Below are positions 43,545 to 51,796 of a stretch of 64,000 nucleotides of DNA, piece after piece. How positions within the stretch are numbered: position 1 is the first letter of the stretch; each line of letters opens with the position of its first letter. A program made the position numbers and the translations under genes. Source of the DNA: Streptomyces sp. NBS 14/10 (lineage in GTDB: Bacteria; Actinomycetota; Actinomycetes; Streptomycetales; Streptomycetaceae); NCBI RefSeq assembly GCF_002224125.1, contig NZ_NCSM01000016.1, positions 183,883 through 247,882 on the forward strand. The letters run 5' to 3'. The notes below the pieces were generated by a model. That model saw only the letters and a program-made list of their open reading frames with translations. It searched no databases and was not told the DNA's origin.

Positions 43545-44345
43545 TCAGCCAGCCTTCGCGGGCTCCTCAGCTCGTGCCCGCGTGCTGGCCAGGCGGTAGG
43601 AGTCGGTGCCGGTCTCGATGATGGTGCCGTTGAACGTCAGCCGGTCGACAATGGCCGCGCAGAGCCGCGGATCCGTGAACGTCTTCGTCCAGCCCCCAAA
43701 GGACTCGTTGGAGGCGATGGCGACGCTGTTCTTCTCCTCGCGTTCGGTCAGGACCTGGAACAGGAGTTCAGCGCCGTGTCGGTCCAGTTCCATGTAGCCG
43801 AGCTCATCGATGCACAGAAGATCAACACGTCCGTAACGGGCGATGGTCTTGTTGAGCTGCTTCTCGTCGGCTGCCTCGACCAGCTCGTTCACCAGCTTCG
43901 TCGCGAGCGTGTAGCGGACCCGGTAACCCTTCATGGCCGCCTCGGTGCCCAGGGCGATCAGCATGTGCGACTTGCCAGTGCCGGAGTCGCCGATCAGGCA
44001 GAGCGGCTGCCCCTGCTTGATCCATTCACAGCTGGCGAGGGTATGGACGGTGGCCGCGTCGATGTTGGGGTTCGCGTCGAAGTCGAACGCCCGTAGGGAT
44101 TTCTCCCGCGGGAAGTTCGCCGCCTTGATGCGCCGCTCCGAACGGCGGCGGGCCTGGTCGTCGCACTCGGCCATCATCAGTTCGGCGAGGAAGCCCCGGT
44201 AGCTCATCTGCTCCTTCAGCGCCCGCTCGGCGATGTCGGGAAACTCCTTGCGGATCGACGGCAGCCGCAGCATCCGGCAGGCCGTGTCGATGGCGGCGTC
44301 GGCGGCCTGCTCGGTCAAGCCTCGCTGGCGGGGCAGAGTCGTCAC
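43545..44345 (-). CDS. istB: IstB-like ATP-binding transposition helper
   Basis: The protein has 266 residues. SYRGFLAELMMAECDDQARR leads to Walker A, IGDSGTGKSHML (about 98-109), then DLLCIDELGYMELDRHGAEL (Walker B) and SVAIASNESFGGW. These are IstB/DnaA-type AAA+ features. It assists the IstA transposase. It overlaps istA by 4 bp. The IS481 element inserted only 9 bp beyond its stop codon. Confidence 0.95.
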   Translation of the reverse strand: MTTLPRQRGLTEQAADAAIDTACRMLRLPSIRKEFPDIAERALKEQMSYRGFLAELMMAECDDQARRRSERRIKAANFPREKSLRAFDFDANPNIDAATVHTLASCEWIKQGQPLCLIGDSGTGKSHMLIALGTEAAMKGYRVRYTLATKLVNELVEAADEKQLNKTIARYGRVDLLCIDELGYMELDRHGAELLFQVLTEREEKNSVAIASNESFGGWTKTFTDPRLCAAIVDRLTFNGTIIETGTDSYRLASTRARAEEPAKAG

Positions 44346-45994
44346 TGTGCTTCTCCCTCACGGTGGTCGCCGCCGCTGTCGCGACGGCGTCGGAGCAACT
44401 GGTCATAGGGGGTCACCGAGGGCAGCGGCCTGGTGTCCGGCGGAAGATGTGCAAGGCGCCACTCGTTCAGAGACGTCACCGTCGCCGGCAGCTTGCCGGA
44501 AGCCAGATGGCCTTCCTCGGGTCCGGGTTCGCTCTCGGCCTGGGCGGCCTTGCGAGCCTCCAGGGCGACGGCGTCCGCGGTCATGGCCCCGGCTCGGAGG
44601 GCCGCGGCGAGGCCGGCGACGACGTGCTCATGAGGCAGGTGTCGGCCCAGCAACAGCACCTCGATCAGGGCCCGGGTGCCTTCCCGCTCGCCGTGGATCT
44701 TCTTGGCCCGCTCCCACCAGGCGTCGTGAACCGGGGTGAACTTGCCCGCCGAACGCGCCTGCTCAAGAGCGGTGGAGCCGGGAAAGGCACCGGGCTTGCG
44801 GACCAGAGCCTCCAGATAATGGTCCAGATCCAGGCGGACGGCGCCCTTGGCGATCAGCCGCTCGTGCCGGGCCACTTCCACGTTCCTGTCGTAAATCACC
44901 AGGTGAGAAGCGTGCAACACGACCCGAACCCGCTTCCCGATCAGCCTGATCGGAACCGAATAGCGGTTGGTGCGGACCGGGATCTGGCCGTAGCGGTCGA
45001 CCCGCGGTGTGAACGGCCGGCCGGTCTCAAATGGCTCGTCGGGCAACGGCCGCAGCAGCGGCCGTTCGAGCGCGAAGCATTCCGCGATCGTCTTGGATCT
45101 CGACCCGATGCGGCGGGCTTCGTCCTGCCGGTCCCACAGCTCGACCATTTCGTTCAGCTCAGCGAGCGAAGAGACCTCGGGGACCGGAACGAAGTGGTTG
45201 CGGCGGAAATAGCCGATCTGACCTTCGACTCCGCCCTTCTCGTGGGCGCCTTCGATGCCGGGGCGGCAGTAAAAACTCTCGATGCCGTAGTGCGATTTGA
45301 ACGCGATCCACCGGTCCGCTTCCACCCGAGCCCGGCTCAGGCCGAGCACTCGGGCGACGGCGGCCTTGAGGTTGTCGTAGCGGACCTTGCTCCTTGGGAC
45401 ACCGCCCAGCGTCCGCAGAGCATGGACGTGGCCCTCGAAGAAGGCCTCCTGGCCGGCCGAGGCGAACACCCGGTGGACGGCCTTCCCCGAATACGACAGG
45501 CGGAAGGAGAACAGATAGCAGGTCACCAGCTCGCCGGCCAGCCGTACGCTCACGTCACCGAAGTCGACCTCCGCCTCATGGCCGGGCTGGTGGGTCTGCG
45601 GGATAAACGCTTCCAGCGGCGCCTTGCCGGACTCGACCAGGATCTCGGGCTTCCGGCCGGCAACGTAGTAGCGGACCATCCCGTAGGAGACGTCCGCCCC
45701 ATGCTCCTCGACCAGCCTGTGGAAGATCCGGGTGACCGTGTGCCGCTGCTTGCGTGGCGCGTCCAGATCCGATCGCAGGATCTCGTCGATCACCGGCTTG
45801 AACGGATCCAGGCCGGTCGCCCGCGGCGGAAGCTTCTTGCGCGGCTCGGGCCAGGCCGAGTCCAATGCCTTCCGCACCGTCCGCCACGTCACGCCGTGCT
45901 TGCGCTCAAGCTCCCGCATCGACATGCCGTCGCGATGGTCACGCCGGATGGCCGCGTACAGCTCGACCTTCGACATCTGCGGCATGACCAGCAC
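44342..45994 (-). CDS. istA: IstA-like IS21-family transposase
   Basis: The protein has 550 residues. The N-terminal HTH (RDHRDGMSMRELERKHGVTW) is followed by an rve core with D in HEAEVDFGDVSVRLAGE, D in KVRYDNLKAAV and E in AHEKGGVEGQIGYFRRN. The C-terminal beta-barrel reads VRTNRYSVPIRLIGKRVRV. Start could be ATG 45994 or the M six codons later. Together with istB it is the transposition machinery of the outer element. Confidence 0.95.
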   Translation of the reverse strand: MLVMPQMSKVELYAAIRRDHRDGMSMRELERKHGVTWRTVRKALDSAWPEPRKKLPPRATGLDPFKPVIDEILRSDLDAPRKQRHTVTRIFHRLVEEHGADVSYGMVRYYVAGRKPEILVESGKAPLEAFIPQTHQPGHEAEVDFGDVSVRLAGELVTCYLFSFRLSYSGKAVHRVFASAGQEAFFEGHVHALRTLGGVPRSKVRYDNLKAAVARVLGLSRARVEADRWIAFKSHYGIESFYCRPGIEGAHEKGGVEGQIGYFRRNHFVPVPEVSSLAELNEMVELWDRQDEARRIGSRSKTIAECFALERPLLRPLPDEPFETGRPFTPRVDRYGQIPVRTNRYSVPIRLIGKRVRVVLHASHLVIYDRNVEVARHERLIAKGAVRLDLDHYLEALVRKPGAFPGSTALEQARSAGKFTPVHDAWWERAKKIHGEREGTRALIEVLLLGRHLPHEHVVAGLAAALRAGAMTADAVALEARKAAQAESEPGPEEGHLASGKLPATVTSLNEWRLAHLPPDTRPLPSVTPYDQLLRRRRDSGGDHREGEAQ

Positions 45995-46045
45995 CTTTCA
46001 CCAGGAGCATCCCGATGCTGCCCTGGCAAGAGACCTGGTGCCTCC

Positions 46046-46053
46046 CAAACTCA
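46046..46053. repeat. Target duplication CAAACTCA, left copy (ISL3 element)
   Basis: CAAACTCA directly precedes the left terminal repeat; the identical right copy is 48693-48700. An 8-bp duplication is typical of ISL3. Confidence 0.9.
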
Positions 46054-46172
46054 GGTTCTGGCACACATTCCGTGACGCGGGCACTGTGAGTGACGGCCGG
46101 GGTCGTGTTGGCCTTCGGGAAGTTGCCTGAAAATGATCAGTGGCGATCTTTGACGACTGACAGTTCGGGTCC

Positions 46173-47800
46173 ATGGAAGAGATGGTGCTCCAGTTGGAGG
46201 AGCTGCTGTTCTCGTCGGCCCGGGACATCGCAGTGCTGTCGGTCGACCTGAGCAATGAGGCGATGCGAATAGAGGCCCAGTGCACGGTGGCCGGAGCCAA
46301 CTGCGCTGGGTGCGGGGACTGGTCGGAGCGGGTTCACAGCTCCTATCTGAGGTTTCCCGCTGACGTGCCCAGTGCAGGCAAGCGGGTTCGGCTGTGCTTG
46401 CGGGTCCGCCGGTTCGTCTGCGAGAACGCGCTGTGCGAACGGCGGACCTTCGTCGAGCAGATAGCCGGGCTGACCCGACGACACGGCAGGTGGACCGAGC
46501 GGCTGCGGTCGACATTGGCCGCGGTCGGCCTCGCGCTCGCCGGTCGGGCCGGCGCCCGCATGGCCAGTGTCTTCGGAGTGTCCGTCAGCCGGAGCACTGT
46601 GCTCCGACTGGTCAAGGCCCTGCCCGATCCCGAACCACCAGTGCCGCGAGTGGTCGGCGTCGACGAGTACGCGACGCGCAAGGTTATCTGGAGCCGCCCG
46701 AAGGGCGTCCATGACGCATCTACGGGACCGTGCTGGTCGACGTCGAAACCCGGCGGCCGGTGGACCTGCTGCCCGACCGGGAAGCATCTAGCCTGGCCGC
46801 CTGGCTGGCCGAACGTCCCGGCATTGAGGTCGTCTGCCGCGACCGCGCATCGTTCTTCGCGGAAGGAGCCACCGCCGGGGCGCCCCAGGCCGTACAGGTC
46901 GCAGACAGATGGCACTTGTGGCACAACCTGAGCGAGGCCACCGAGCGGTGTGTCGCCCAGCACCGCGGCTGCCTTGGAATCCTGGCTCGTGAGCCAGCCG
47001 AGTCCGCTGCTGTGGCTGCACCGCCCAAGGAGATGACCGGATCACCATGGCCAACTGGGCACCGGTTCGCCGACCGCATTCGGGACAGGCACGCCACCAT
47101 CCACACCCTGCTGAAGGCAGGACATAGCCGACGCTCGATCGGCCGCCAGCTCCACATGACCCACCGCACCGTCAAGCGCCTGGCCGACGCCGCAGCCCCC
47201 GAAGATCTCTTCCAGGGGCAGTGGCAAAACCGCCCCACCGTCCTCGATGAGTACAAGCCGTACCTGGATGACCGCTGGAACCAGGGATGCACCAATGCGT
47301 GGGCATTGTGGGAAGAGATTGTCCCGTTCGACTACAAGGGCAGCTACCAGCGAGTTCGCGCCTACCTGCGGGAGAAGCGCCTATCACCTGGAACGGTCTC
47401 CGCCCGGCCACCTACCCCTCGCACGGTCTCCGGGTGGATTCTGCGGCACCCCGAAAGCCTCACAGAGAGCGAACAGATGCGGCTCAGGGCCGTGCTGGCC
47501 CACTGCCCGGAGCTGGAGGCCCTCACCGGGCACGTCCGTTCCTTCGCCCGAATGCTCACCGAGCGCGGGGGCGAACGGCTACCGGAGTGGCTCGATGCCG
47601 TCCGCAAGGACGATCTGCCCACCATCCACACCCTCGCCGCAGGCATCGACCGCGACCGTGACGCCGTCATCGCCGGCCTCACCCTGCCCTGGAACTCCGG
47701 CGTCGTCGAAGGGCACGTCAACCGGATCAAGATGCTCAAGCGCCAGATGTTCGGCCGCGCTGGCTTTCAACTTCTCCGCAAACGAGTTCTGCTGTCGTAA
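46173..47800 (+). pseudogene. ISL3-family transposase with frameshift
   Basis: The first frame (46173 to about 46715) gives ISL3 N-terminal features: zinc-binding CTVAGANCAGCGDWS and CENALCERR, the HTH RMASVFGVSVSRSTVLRLV, and VVGVDEYATRK (first catalytic Asp). The expected KGxxYGTVLVDVETRRPVDL continues in another frame from about 46715, then VADRWHLWHNL, RTVKRLADA and VVEGHVNRIKMLKRQMFG (catalytic Glu) to the stop at 47800. The region between RK and YGT carries extra sequence that breaks the frame. It is probably inactive unless a programmed shift occurs. Confidence 0.85.
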
Positions 47801-47866
47801 CGAGAGCGGCAGCCTGTACTCAGCCATATCCAGCTCTTGTCTGTGAGATGACCGGCACCCAGTTGG

Positions 47867-48604
47867 TCAGCGCAAGGCACGATCCAAATTGACCCGTTGA
47901 TCGGAGACCCACTGATACGCCTCCTGAACCTCTGTCACTACCCCAGCGTCACGGAGACGGATCATCGCGAGGTCTCCAGAGTCCGCAGCAGCCTCAATAC
48001 CGCGCCAGCACCTGTCCTGCCACCACAAGATCACAGAGACGAGATCACGACAGTTCACGAGCTCGTAACTGTCAGCGATCAACCGTAACCGTCGCGCAGC
48101 TTCGGAGGCGTCTCCGACGCTCGGCCCGAGTCCGAGGTACTGCCAACAAACGTGGGCGACATCATGGATGCGCGCGCCGGGGGCAGCCAGATCCCAGTCG
48201 ATAAAGGCCACCGGGCGCAAGGCGCCGCCGACAGGTTGGTAGACCGTGTTCTTGGGCGCGAGGTCGTTATGACATACGACCTCATGTGATCCGGCCAGTG
48301 CGGTGCCTGCCGTCAGGTCGTGGAACTCCCGCACAAGCTGCGTGACCCGCAGCAGACTCTCGTCGGAGTACACGGCCAGCGGCTGCTGCGGTTCCCAGGC
48401 CACATGCCCATCAAGGTAGGTGAGGACCTCGCGGCCCTCCTCATCGATTCCGCGGTAGCGCGGCGCACCGGGCCAGCCGCTGGCCTCAAACATCTTCAGC
48501 AGGTCGCCGATGAACCCCGTGCGGGCCGACGCGGGCCGACGCACCGTGGCGCCGACACGCACCACGTGATTGATAAAGCCACCAGGCAAGGACGACTCAG
48601 GCAT
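47867..48604 (-). CDS. Aminoglycoside-phosphotransferase-like kinase, cargo of ISL3
   Basis: The protein has 245 residues from ATG 48604 (GTG 48619 also possible). HNDLAPKNTVY is the catalytic loop HxDxxxxN (Brenner motif) and VAFIDWDLAAPG holds the metal-binding Asp. GGFINHVVRVGATVRRP is the N-lobe with the expected basic residues. The APH family phosphorylates antibiotics or small metabolites. No specific resistance class is recognisable. Its position inside perfect ISL3 ends makes it mobile cargo. Confidence 0.85.
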   Translation of the reverse strand: MPESSLPGGFINHVVRVGATVRRPASARTGFIGDLLKMFEASGWPGAPRYRGIDEEGREVLTYLDGHVAWEPQQPLAVYSDESLLRVTQLVREFHDLTAGTALAGSHEVVCHNDLAPKNTVYQPVGGALRPVAFIDWDLAAPGARIHDVAHVCWQYLGLGPSVGDASEAARRLRLIADSYELVNCRDLVSVILWWQDRCWRGIEAAADSGDLAMIRLRDAGVVTEVQEAYQWVSDQRVNLDRALR

Positions 48605-48777
48605 CCCCCTACTGTGCACGATCTTGACCTCGAACTCTCAACAAATTCCACGCTACTCAACGTGCCCGCGTCACGGAATGTGTGCCAGAACCCAAACTCA
48701 TCAACATCACCCGACCGTGGTTGAGGGCGCCTCCCAAACTCATCGACAAGTGACGTCACGACTGCTCGATAAAGCCA

Positions 48778-49021
48778 ACCGGTGGTTGCTGGCGTCCGAG
48801 ACAGTCCAGCCCTTGAGACTGACGCCGCGCGAGGTGCTGTTCCTGATCTGCACGTACTCGGCGTTCAGGCTCGTATTGGAGCGGGTGTCCGAGCCGGGCG
48901 AGTCGTAGTAGATCTTGTAGATGTGCACGGATCCGGCGGCCTGCGCCTGAGCGGGCAGCAGAGCGATGCTGGCGGCCGCGGCGACGGCGGCAGCACAGGC
49001 GACAGTACGGGCGTGGAGCAC
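48778..49021 (-). pseudogene. Lamin-tail-domain protein, 5' half with signal peptide
   Basis: From GTG 49021 the minus strand encodes a Sec signal (RTVACAAAVAAAASIALLP, cleavage near AQAQAA). It continues VHIYKIYYDSPGSDTRSN, LNAEYVQIRNSTSRGVSL and KGWTVSDASNHR, the first half of a lamin tail domain. At ACCGGT the frame enters the transposon. It continues without a gap in 39889-40103. Intact relatives are small secreted proteins of unknown role. Confidence 0.93.
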
Positions 49022-49169
49022 GCGCCCCCCATTGACTCGTGCCGGGTACCCCCCTATTGGTCCCGGCGAGGCTGATCACACTACGGGCGGAGAAAGGCGA
49101 AAAGGCCCTGCTACCGAATTACGATGCGAGGGCGCTTCTCGGCCATTGATGCTCAAGTGCGGTCCGGGG

Positions 49170-49826
49170 TCAGGTCATGACCGCGGTGACCTCGATGCCG
49201 AACAGGATGAACAGGCTGTCCCGGATGGTTTCCATCGCGGTGATGATGCCGGAGCACAGGGAGACAGCCCGCATCCTGGCGCCCGGTGCCAGGGCGAAGT
49301 CCTCGCCTTCTTCGAGCCTCCGCCGGATGCGGCAGGCACTGCCCCACACAGCGAGTGTGAGGTGGGCGGCGCGGCTTCCGTTCATGCCCTTGCCGTTTCC
49401 CAGGCCGTTTTCGACGAAGCGGCCGTGGAGGTAGGTGATCCTTACCTCGAGCTGGTCCCGCAGCAAGTAGGTGTCGTCGGTGGTGGCGGACAGGGTGAGG
49501 ATGTCCTCCAGCAGTTCGGTGTTGCGGTAGGCGTCGGCGACAAGCTGGGCCAGGGTGCGGCCAGCAGCAGGCGACGGGTGGCAGGTGAGGGAACCGGGTG
49601 TCTGCTCGGACTTGGTGCTGGCGGTGAGGGCGCCATGGATGTGGATGTTCTGGTAAGCCGCATAGGGGTCGGGAGGGCTGGGCAGCGGCACATCCTCGGT
49701 CGGGACCGCATGCCAGTGCACCAGTGAGCAGCCGCGGTCGGTGTCGAGGTTGTCGGCGACGGCCTGATGCACGCCGGCCTCTGCACGCGCGAGGAGGGCG
49801 TCGAGCGCTGCGTCGGAGTGATTCAT
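49170..49826 (-). CDS. Hypothetical protein, partner of ECF sigma gene
   Basis: The protein has 218 residues; its ATG overlaps the sigma stop by 4 bp. It is mainly helical (ALDALLARAEAGVHQAVADN, AGRTLAQLVADAYRNTELL, AVSLCSGIITAMETIRDSLF), with HIHGALTASTKSEQ in the first half. There is no membrane segment strong enough for a classical anti-sigma factor. Coupled translation suggests a regulatory or effector partner of the sigma factor. No family recognised. Confidence 0.7.
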   Translation of the reverse strand: MNHSDAALDALLARAEAGVHQAVADNLDTDRGCSLVHWHAVPTEDVPLPSPPDPYAAYQNIHIHGALTASTKSEQTPGSLTCHPSPAAGRTLAQLVADAYRNTELLEDILTLSATTDDTYLLRDQLEVRITYLHGRFVENGLGNGKGMNGSRAAHLTLAVWGSACRIRRRLEEGEDFALAPGARMRAVSLCSGIITAMETIRDSLFILFGIEVTAVMT

Positions 49827-50398
49827 TGCGCACCTCCACTGTTCAGGCCCAGTAGATCTTTGAGCTGGGCCCGGGCGCGGGCGAGGTTCTGCCGGACCGC
49901 GTGAGGCTGCATGCCCAGTTCGGCGGCTATCTCGCTGGTGGTGAAGCCGTCGAGATGCCAGGCCATCACCTGACGCTGCCTCATGGACAGCTGGGCCAGA
50001 GCAGCGTAGACGCGTTTCTCTTCTTCCTGCAGGACAACTTTGTCCAGAGGGCAGGAGAAGGCCGGACGGTCGGGTACGTCGTCAGTGAGCTCTTCCTCCG
50101 GGACCGGGGCCTGGCGCAGGTACTGGCGGAAGGCGACCTTGCGCAGCCAGGCGGCGGGGGACTGGATCAGATGCCAGGCCCGGAACGCTTCGATGAACGC
50201 GGCCTGCGCGGCATCCGCGGCCTCGTACGGGCCGGCTCCGTACCGCATGACGAACCGGATCAGCCCGGGCATGTGCTGCTGGTAGTAACGGGCGAAGTCT
50301 TCTCGGATCACTTCGTCGTCGGCCGCGGGCACCGAGGGCCGGCGCTGGCCGGGGAGGAACACGGGGAGAGTGGGGCTGCCGTGACGTGCCTTATCCAC
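49823..50398 (-). CDS. ECF-type RNA polymerase sigma factor
   Basis: The protein has 191 residues from GTG 50398, preceded by GGAGGAG; GTG 50410 is an in-frame alternative. Region 2: DFARYYQQHMPGLIRFVMRY and DAAQAAFIEAFRAWHLIQSP. Region 4: LSMRQRQVMAWHLDGFTTSE followed by IAAELGMQPHAVRQNLARAR, ending in LKDLLGL. It overlaps the upstream small membrane protein gene and the downstream hypothetical gene, forming a three-gene operon. Confidence 0.92.
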   Translation of the reverse strand: MDKARHGSPTLPVFLPGQRRPSVPAADDEVIREDFARYYQQHMPGLIRFVMRYGAGPYEAADAAQAAFIEAFRAWHLIQSPAAWLRKVAFRQYLRQAPVPEEELTDDVPDRPAFSCPLDKVVLQEEEKRVYAALAQLSMRQRQVMAWHLDGFTTSEIAAELGMQPHAVRQNLARARAQLKDLLGLNSGGAQ

Positions 50399-50618
50399 GG
50401 GCTCCTCCACGCGGCGTCCCGACGTGAACTCGGACGTCCTCGCCGTGATGGCGCTCGGTCAGGGTGCAGCCCGGCGGGAGTGCCCGCACGCGTTCGCTGA
50501 TGCCCTGCTGGCGCAGCCTCGCCAGGCGGACCCGGTCACGGCTGCCGGTCCAAACACGCAGCAGACGCACTCCCGCAAGGCAGACCGTTCCCACGGCTGC
50601 CGCGACCGCGATCTCCAT
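50391..50618 (-). CDS. Small single-pass membrane protein upstream of ECF sigma
   Basis: The protein has 75 residues. A TM helix lies at about 2-21 (EIAVAAAVGTVCLAGVRLL), followed by a basic cytosolic tail (GSRDRVRLARLRQQGISERV and HHGEDVRVHVGTPRGGARG). ATG 50618 is chosen because the helix follows directly. Its stop overlaps the sigma gene start. A tiny membrane protein coupled to a sigma gene could sense or anchor it; this is inference. Confidence 0.6.
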   Translation of the reverse strand: MEIAVAAAVGTVCLAGVRLLRVWTGSRDRVRLARLRQQGISERVRALPPGCTLTERHHGEDVRVHVGTPRGGARG

Positions 50619-50886
50619 GCGGCTCCTTACAACTCTCTTTCGACGGTGCCCGGATGCAGCGCCGGTGGACCTATAGGAGTGCACACTGAGTCGCATTGTG
50701 TGACATCTGTTGTTGAGTGAGTTGATTGTTGCTGGTGAACGGGGTAGTGACGTGCGGGCGGATGGATCTGGCACTACCCGTGCGCGCTCAAGGGTGCCTG
50801 GAGACGTGCTCGAAACCACCCTCTTGAGGGTGAACCACCGTCAGCTTCCGAGCTCGGCCAGGTGCTGATGCCTCACGGTAATAGTC

Positions 50887-51567
50887 ATGATGAAGCATCG
50901 CTGGGCCGCCGCTGCGGCCACTGTGCTGATGACCACCGGCCTCGTAGGCTCCGCTGCTCCAAGCTGGGCCTCCGCGGGTACTCCGTCCGCCGCGAACGCC
51001 CCCGTGTCGGCGTTGGAGCTCCCGGAACCCCCGACTGCTGAGGAGGCCCGGGCGGAGCTGGATGAGCTGACCGTCGCGCCCGAGGATGACGCCCCGGGAT
51101 ACAGCCGGAGCCGGTTCCCGCACTGGATCACCCAGCACGGCACCTGCGACACCCGGGAAGTGGTTCTCCAGCGCGATGGAACCGACGTCACCCAGGACGA
51201 TCAGTGCCGTGCGGCCTCCGGGCACTGGGTCTCGCCGTACGACGGCGTGGCCGTCGACGCGGCCGCCCAGCTGGACATCGATCATGTCGTTCCGCTCAAG
51301 GAAGCCTGGCGCAGCGGCGCGTCGGAGTGGAGCACCAAGGACCGCCGCGCATTCGCGAACGACCTCACCCACTCACAGCTGATCGCGGTCTCGGCGCGGT
51401 CCAACCGGGCCAAGGGCGACAAGGACCCCGCACGCTGGCGGCCTGACCTGGACAGTTATCACTGCACCTATGCCCGCGCGTGGGTCTCGGTGAAATTTGA
51501 GTATGGCCTCACCGCGAATCAGGAAGAGCACGACGCATTGGTCAGCATGCTCGACACCTGCATCTGA
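50887..51567 (+). CDS. Secreted HNH-family endonuclease
   Basis: The protein has 226 residues. A Sec signal lies at residues 4-30 (RWAAAAATVLMTTGLVG, cleavage near SWASA). The nuclease core: DIDHVVPLKEAW (D131, H133), then RAFANDLTHSQLIAVSARSN and NRAKGDKDPARW, the ordering of DUF1524/GmrSD-type HNH nucleases found as exported proteins in Streptomyces. Cysteines flank the core (CDTREVV, QCRAA, YHCTYA). It likely cuts extracellular DNA. It is divergent from the ECF operon, so sigma control is possible. Confidence 0.9.
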   Translation: MMKHRWAAAAATVLMTTGLVGSAAPSWASAGTPSAANAPVSALELPEPPTAEEARAELDELTVAPEDDAPGYSRSRFPHWITQHGTCDTREVVLQRDGTDVTQDDQCRAASGHWVSPYDGVAVDAAAQLDIDHVVPLKEAWRSGASEWSTKDRRAFANDLTHSQLIAVSARSNRAKGDKDPARWRPDLDSYHCTYARAWVSVKFEYGLTANQEEHDALVSMLDTCI

Positions 51568-51796
51568 CCGTGTCGGGCGCACGGTCGAGGTACAGCGAAC
51601 CGAGTAGACGCGAACCGCAGGTGGCTGTGAGGGGCGTGCCCTGTTCTGGGCGGTTCTGCGGTTTCTGATAGGCGCTGTTCGGCTGGTTCCTGAGTTCTTC
51701 ACCGCTGGCGTCCGTGCCGGTATGCCAGATCTGTATGGGCTGGCGATGCACGGACGTTCGTCCGATCTGCAAGCCGAGGAAGGTCAGGAGACTTTC

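Larger units (their letters stand above)
46054..48692. mobile_element. ISL3-family element carrying a kinase gene
   Basis: Terminal repeats of 31 bp are perfect: 46054-46084 (starts GGTTCTGGCACACATTCCG) and the inverse at 48662-48692. Eight-bp duplications flank it. Inside its 2,639 bp are a frameshifted ISL3 transposase and an APH-like kinase gene on the opposite strand. Simple ISL3 elements are shorter and lack such cargo. It sits in the right end region of the IS21-like element. Confidence 0.92.
40110..48777. mobile_element. IS21-like composite element (8,668 bp) with nested insertions
   Basis: Both ends start TGGCTT inward (left TGGCTTCGTTGATG, right TGGCTTTATCGAG). Both carry a subterminal TTGTCGA(T/C)G-type repeat about 29-30 bp in, followed by TTTsGGAGGC. 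The insert begins TG and ends CA and is flanked by ACCGGT duplications. It holds an istA/istB pair and a GNAT gene, plus an IS481 element and an ISL3 element that each have their own target duplications. Without those it would be about 3.47 kb. From 40110 to 40397 no gene is recognised. Confidence 0.8.
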
